Positions 62,436 to 64,000 of a stretch of 64,000 nucleotides of DNA are shown piece after piece (within the stretch, counting starts at the first letter, position 1; each line of letters starts with the position of its first letter). The notes beneath the pieces were generated by a model that made no database searches, had not been told where the DNA came from, and was given only the letters and a program-made list of their open reading frames with translations. Made by a program: the position numbers and the translations under genes. Source of the DNA: Spirochaeta lutea (GTDB lineage: Bacteria > Spirochaetota > Spirochaetia > DSM-27196 > Salinispiraceae); contig NZ_JNUP01000003.1 of assembly GCF_000758165.1 (NCBI RefSeq), forward strand, positions 1 through 64,000, read 5' to 3'.

Positions 62436-63977
62436 ATGAAGTTCTATTCTACACTGTTACTAATCTTCAGCTTGTTTGGTTCTGCTCTGAGCTCATGCAC
62501 ATCACCCGTTACCGAAAGTGTTCCGTATCCGCCGCAGAAAACCGGGATTGTTCCGATTGAATCGGATGAATACCGACTATACCAGGCGGTTACAGAGACG
62601 GCACTGGACCCCGCTAGTATTACACGCATCAATAATCCCCGAATCGCCCTACCCAACCATATAATAAGCCATCAAACGATCGATTTAAACCTGGATGACG
62701 ATGAATATGATGAGCAGTTGATTGTATATAAACTCAGAGAAGATCCTGAGGATCGAATCTATTTAATGGTTATCGATTTCGATGCCATCCGTTCATCATT
62801 CTATTTGAGTTGGCAGGGTGAGACTTCAGCCACCAACCTGCGTTCTTTTACCGTATACACTGATGACCTTATCGGAAATCAATTGCCCGAGATTGTCGCC
62901 TTCGGTCTAAACCAGTCCGGCGAACAAACATTGGATAGTTATGGACTTATTCCCAGCGCACCGGGGTACGGGATTCAATACCGGAACATTCTCAGTATTC
63001 AAAGTGATGTGAGTATTGAGGTGTCAGAAACTCAAACCCTCACAGGAACCAAACAGGTAATCGCTAATAGTAGAGACCTTAACTCATCTAACGTATTGGA
63101 TATGATTCAGTCGAAATACGCCTACGACTTTCAAGAGAGCCGGTACATCCTGGTGGATATGGTACCCATCAGTGGCTCCAACATCGCTGAGGCTCAGCTT
63201 GCTGAGTTGTATAACAGCGACGTCACAACCTTTACGAATTATATCCGGGGGCCCTGGTACAAAATAACCGCAAACCAAAATGAGATTAGTCCCTCATTAA
63301 TCCGAATAATACATTTCGATCCGGAACAACGAAACATCAGCTTTTACCGTGACACGCGCACTATCAGCTTTGATTGGACTGGATCCACTAAGTCTACCTA
63401 CGGTGGGAGATTACGAGTTGATATTCAAAACGAAGTAATTCCTACCATCAGCTCTGTTGGTTGGGTGACGTTGCGCGATCTTGATACCCTAGAGGTGAGC
63501 CTTTCCGGTACTGATAAATGGACGAGTTTACCACAGGAATGGACGGGCAGATATCGACGGTTGAATGAGGCTCAACGAAATGAAATTATCAAAGAAAACT
63601 CATATAACACTCGGCTAAATGTACTTAATTTTTCAGGCCTTTATTCTTCGCCCGACGGCGGTGAACTCTTTTTTTCCTATCCCTCGGTGACCCTGCGTAG
63701 TGCGGACTCCATACAACGCTCTGGAGGATATGTTGTATATGATTACCGTGGAAACACTATTCTGCAAATCATGATACTGTCGGAAAATCAAACAATTGAA
63801 TCGTATGAGAGCTATCAGCTCCAATATGAAGAATTAGAGACAGATACAGAGCTAATTCGACGGTTACTCTTACAGCCAATAGATTTGGTAAGCTCTGGAG
63901 TAGTGTTGGATGGAGACTTCATCCAGCGGTATGAGCAAAGGTTAGAGAAGAATAATAATTCATCAGACCCAGAATAG
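62436..63977 (+). CDS. Large predicted lipoprotein, possibly pallilysin-related adhesin type
   Basis: The 513-residue protein has a signal peptide with a spirochaetal-style lipobox (MKFYSTLLLIFSLFGSALSSC, Cys21). A beta-rich region with Asp-rich turns follows (LNLDDDEYDEQLIVYKLREDPEDRIYLMVIDFDAI), resembling FG-GAP/VCBS-like calcium-binding turns. Later segments (GRLRVDIQNEVIPTISSV, FSGLYSSPDGGELFFSYPSV) are also beta-rich. I recall similar proteins in treponemes annotated as pallilysin-related adhesins, but no HEXXH metalloprotease motif is present here. The name is therefore only a suggestion. The gene is divergent from purB, separated by 81 bp. Confidence 0.6.
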   Translation: MKFYSTLLLIFSLFGSALSSCTSPVTESVPYPPQKTGIVPIESDEYRLYQAVTETALDPASITRINNPRIALPNHIISHQTIDLNLDDDEYDEQLIVYKLREDPEDRIYLMVIDFDAIRSSFYLSWQGETSATNLRSFTVYTDDLIGNQLPEIVAFGLNQSGEQTLDSYGLIPSAPGYGIQYRNILSIQSDVSIEVSETQTLTGTKQVIANSRDLNSSNVLDMIQSKYAYDFQESRYILVDMVPISGSNIAEAQLAELYNSDVTTFTNYIRGPWYKITANQNEISPSLIRIIHFDPEQRNISFYRDTRTISFDWTGSTKSTYGGRLRVDIQNEVIPTISSVGWVTLRDLDTLEVSLSGTDKWTSLPQEWTGRYRRLNEAQRNEIIKENSYNTRLNVLNFSGLYSSPDGGELFFSYPSVTLRSADSIQRSGGYVVYDYRGNTILQIMILSENQTIESYESYQLQYEELETDTELIRRLLLQPIDLVSSGVVLDGDFIQRYEQRLEKNNNSSDPE

Positions 63978-64000
63978 AACTAGGCTATCCATGCTTATTC

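Overview
The window is a gene-dense stretch (roughly 45-50% G+C by eye) of a bacterial chromosome that looks like a free-living, pigmented member of the Spirochaetota (Spirochaeta-like). Pointers are the paired EF-G genes of the kind described in spirochaetes, a giant GreA whose Gre domain is only its C-terminal fifth, a tmk-hypothetical pair arranged as I recall it in treponemes, a mevalonate-type HMG-CoA synthase, and a C40 carotenoid operon. The species assignment is inference; no search was run. No prophage, IS element, CRISPR array or rRNA was seen.

Layout: (1) 62-4088, minus: yebC-ruvC-ruvA-ruvB-queA. (2) 4299-6848: lepB (minus), then smpB, an inositol-monophosphatase-family gene and the tmRNA gene ssrA with its terminator (plus). 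(3) 7314-11271: M18 aminopeptidase, THUMP-type RNA methyltransferase, Na+/Ca2+ exchanger and a small ORF (minus), then tRNA-Val(UAC). (4) 11876-16074: two EF-G-family GTPases in tandem. (5) 16437-24419, minus: gltA, trmB, ptsP, mfd. (6) 24467-26462: three unrecognised genes, the first two translationally coupled. (7) 26751-34387, minus: tamB-bamA-skp outer-membrane assembly block. (8) 34456-44058: tmk, dtd, a TPR/envelope group, rpe and the large GreA. (9) 44301-53000: mvaS-idi2-crtI-crtB-crtD-like-cruF-crtW-crtE operon. (10) 53130-56525, minus: an unusual GNAT / aldo-keto reductase / GNAT / DUF2161 operon. (11) 56623-62354, minus: purB-guaB-purA-guaA, the whole IMP-to-AMP/GMP branch. (12) 62436-63977: a large lipoprotein gene.

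Working together: smpB and ssrA supply trans-translation. The EF-G pair probably splits translocation and ribosome recycling. The carotenoid operon joins the mevalonate pathway (mvaS, idi2) to GGPP synthesis, phytoene synthesis, two desaturations, 1',2'-hydration and ketolation, but no lycopene cyclase is present here.

Two patterns are not explained by ordinary annotation. First, a dispersed family of about 100-120 bp imperfect palindromes (at least five complete copies, one cut by the window edge and one doubtful) sits between genes, mostly just past gene 3' ends. The two arms of a copy change together. Second, at least eight transcription units place a -10 hexamer only 5-9 nt before the start codon with no Shine-Dalgarno sequence, which implies frequent leaderless mRNAs and corrects some start sites (for example lepB and rpe).
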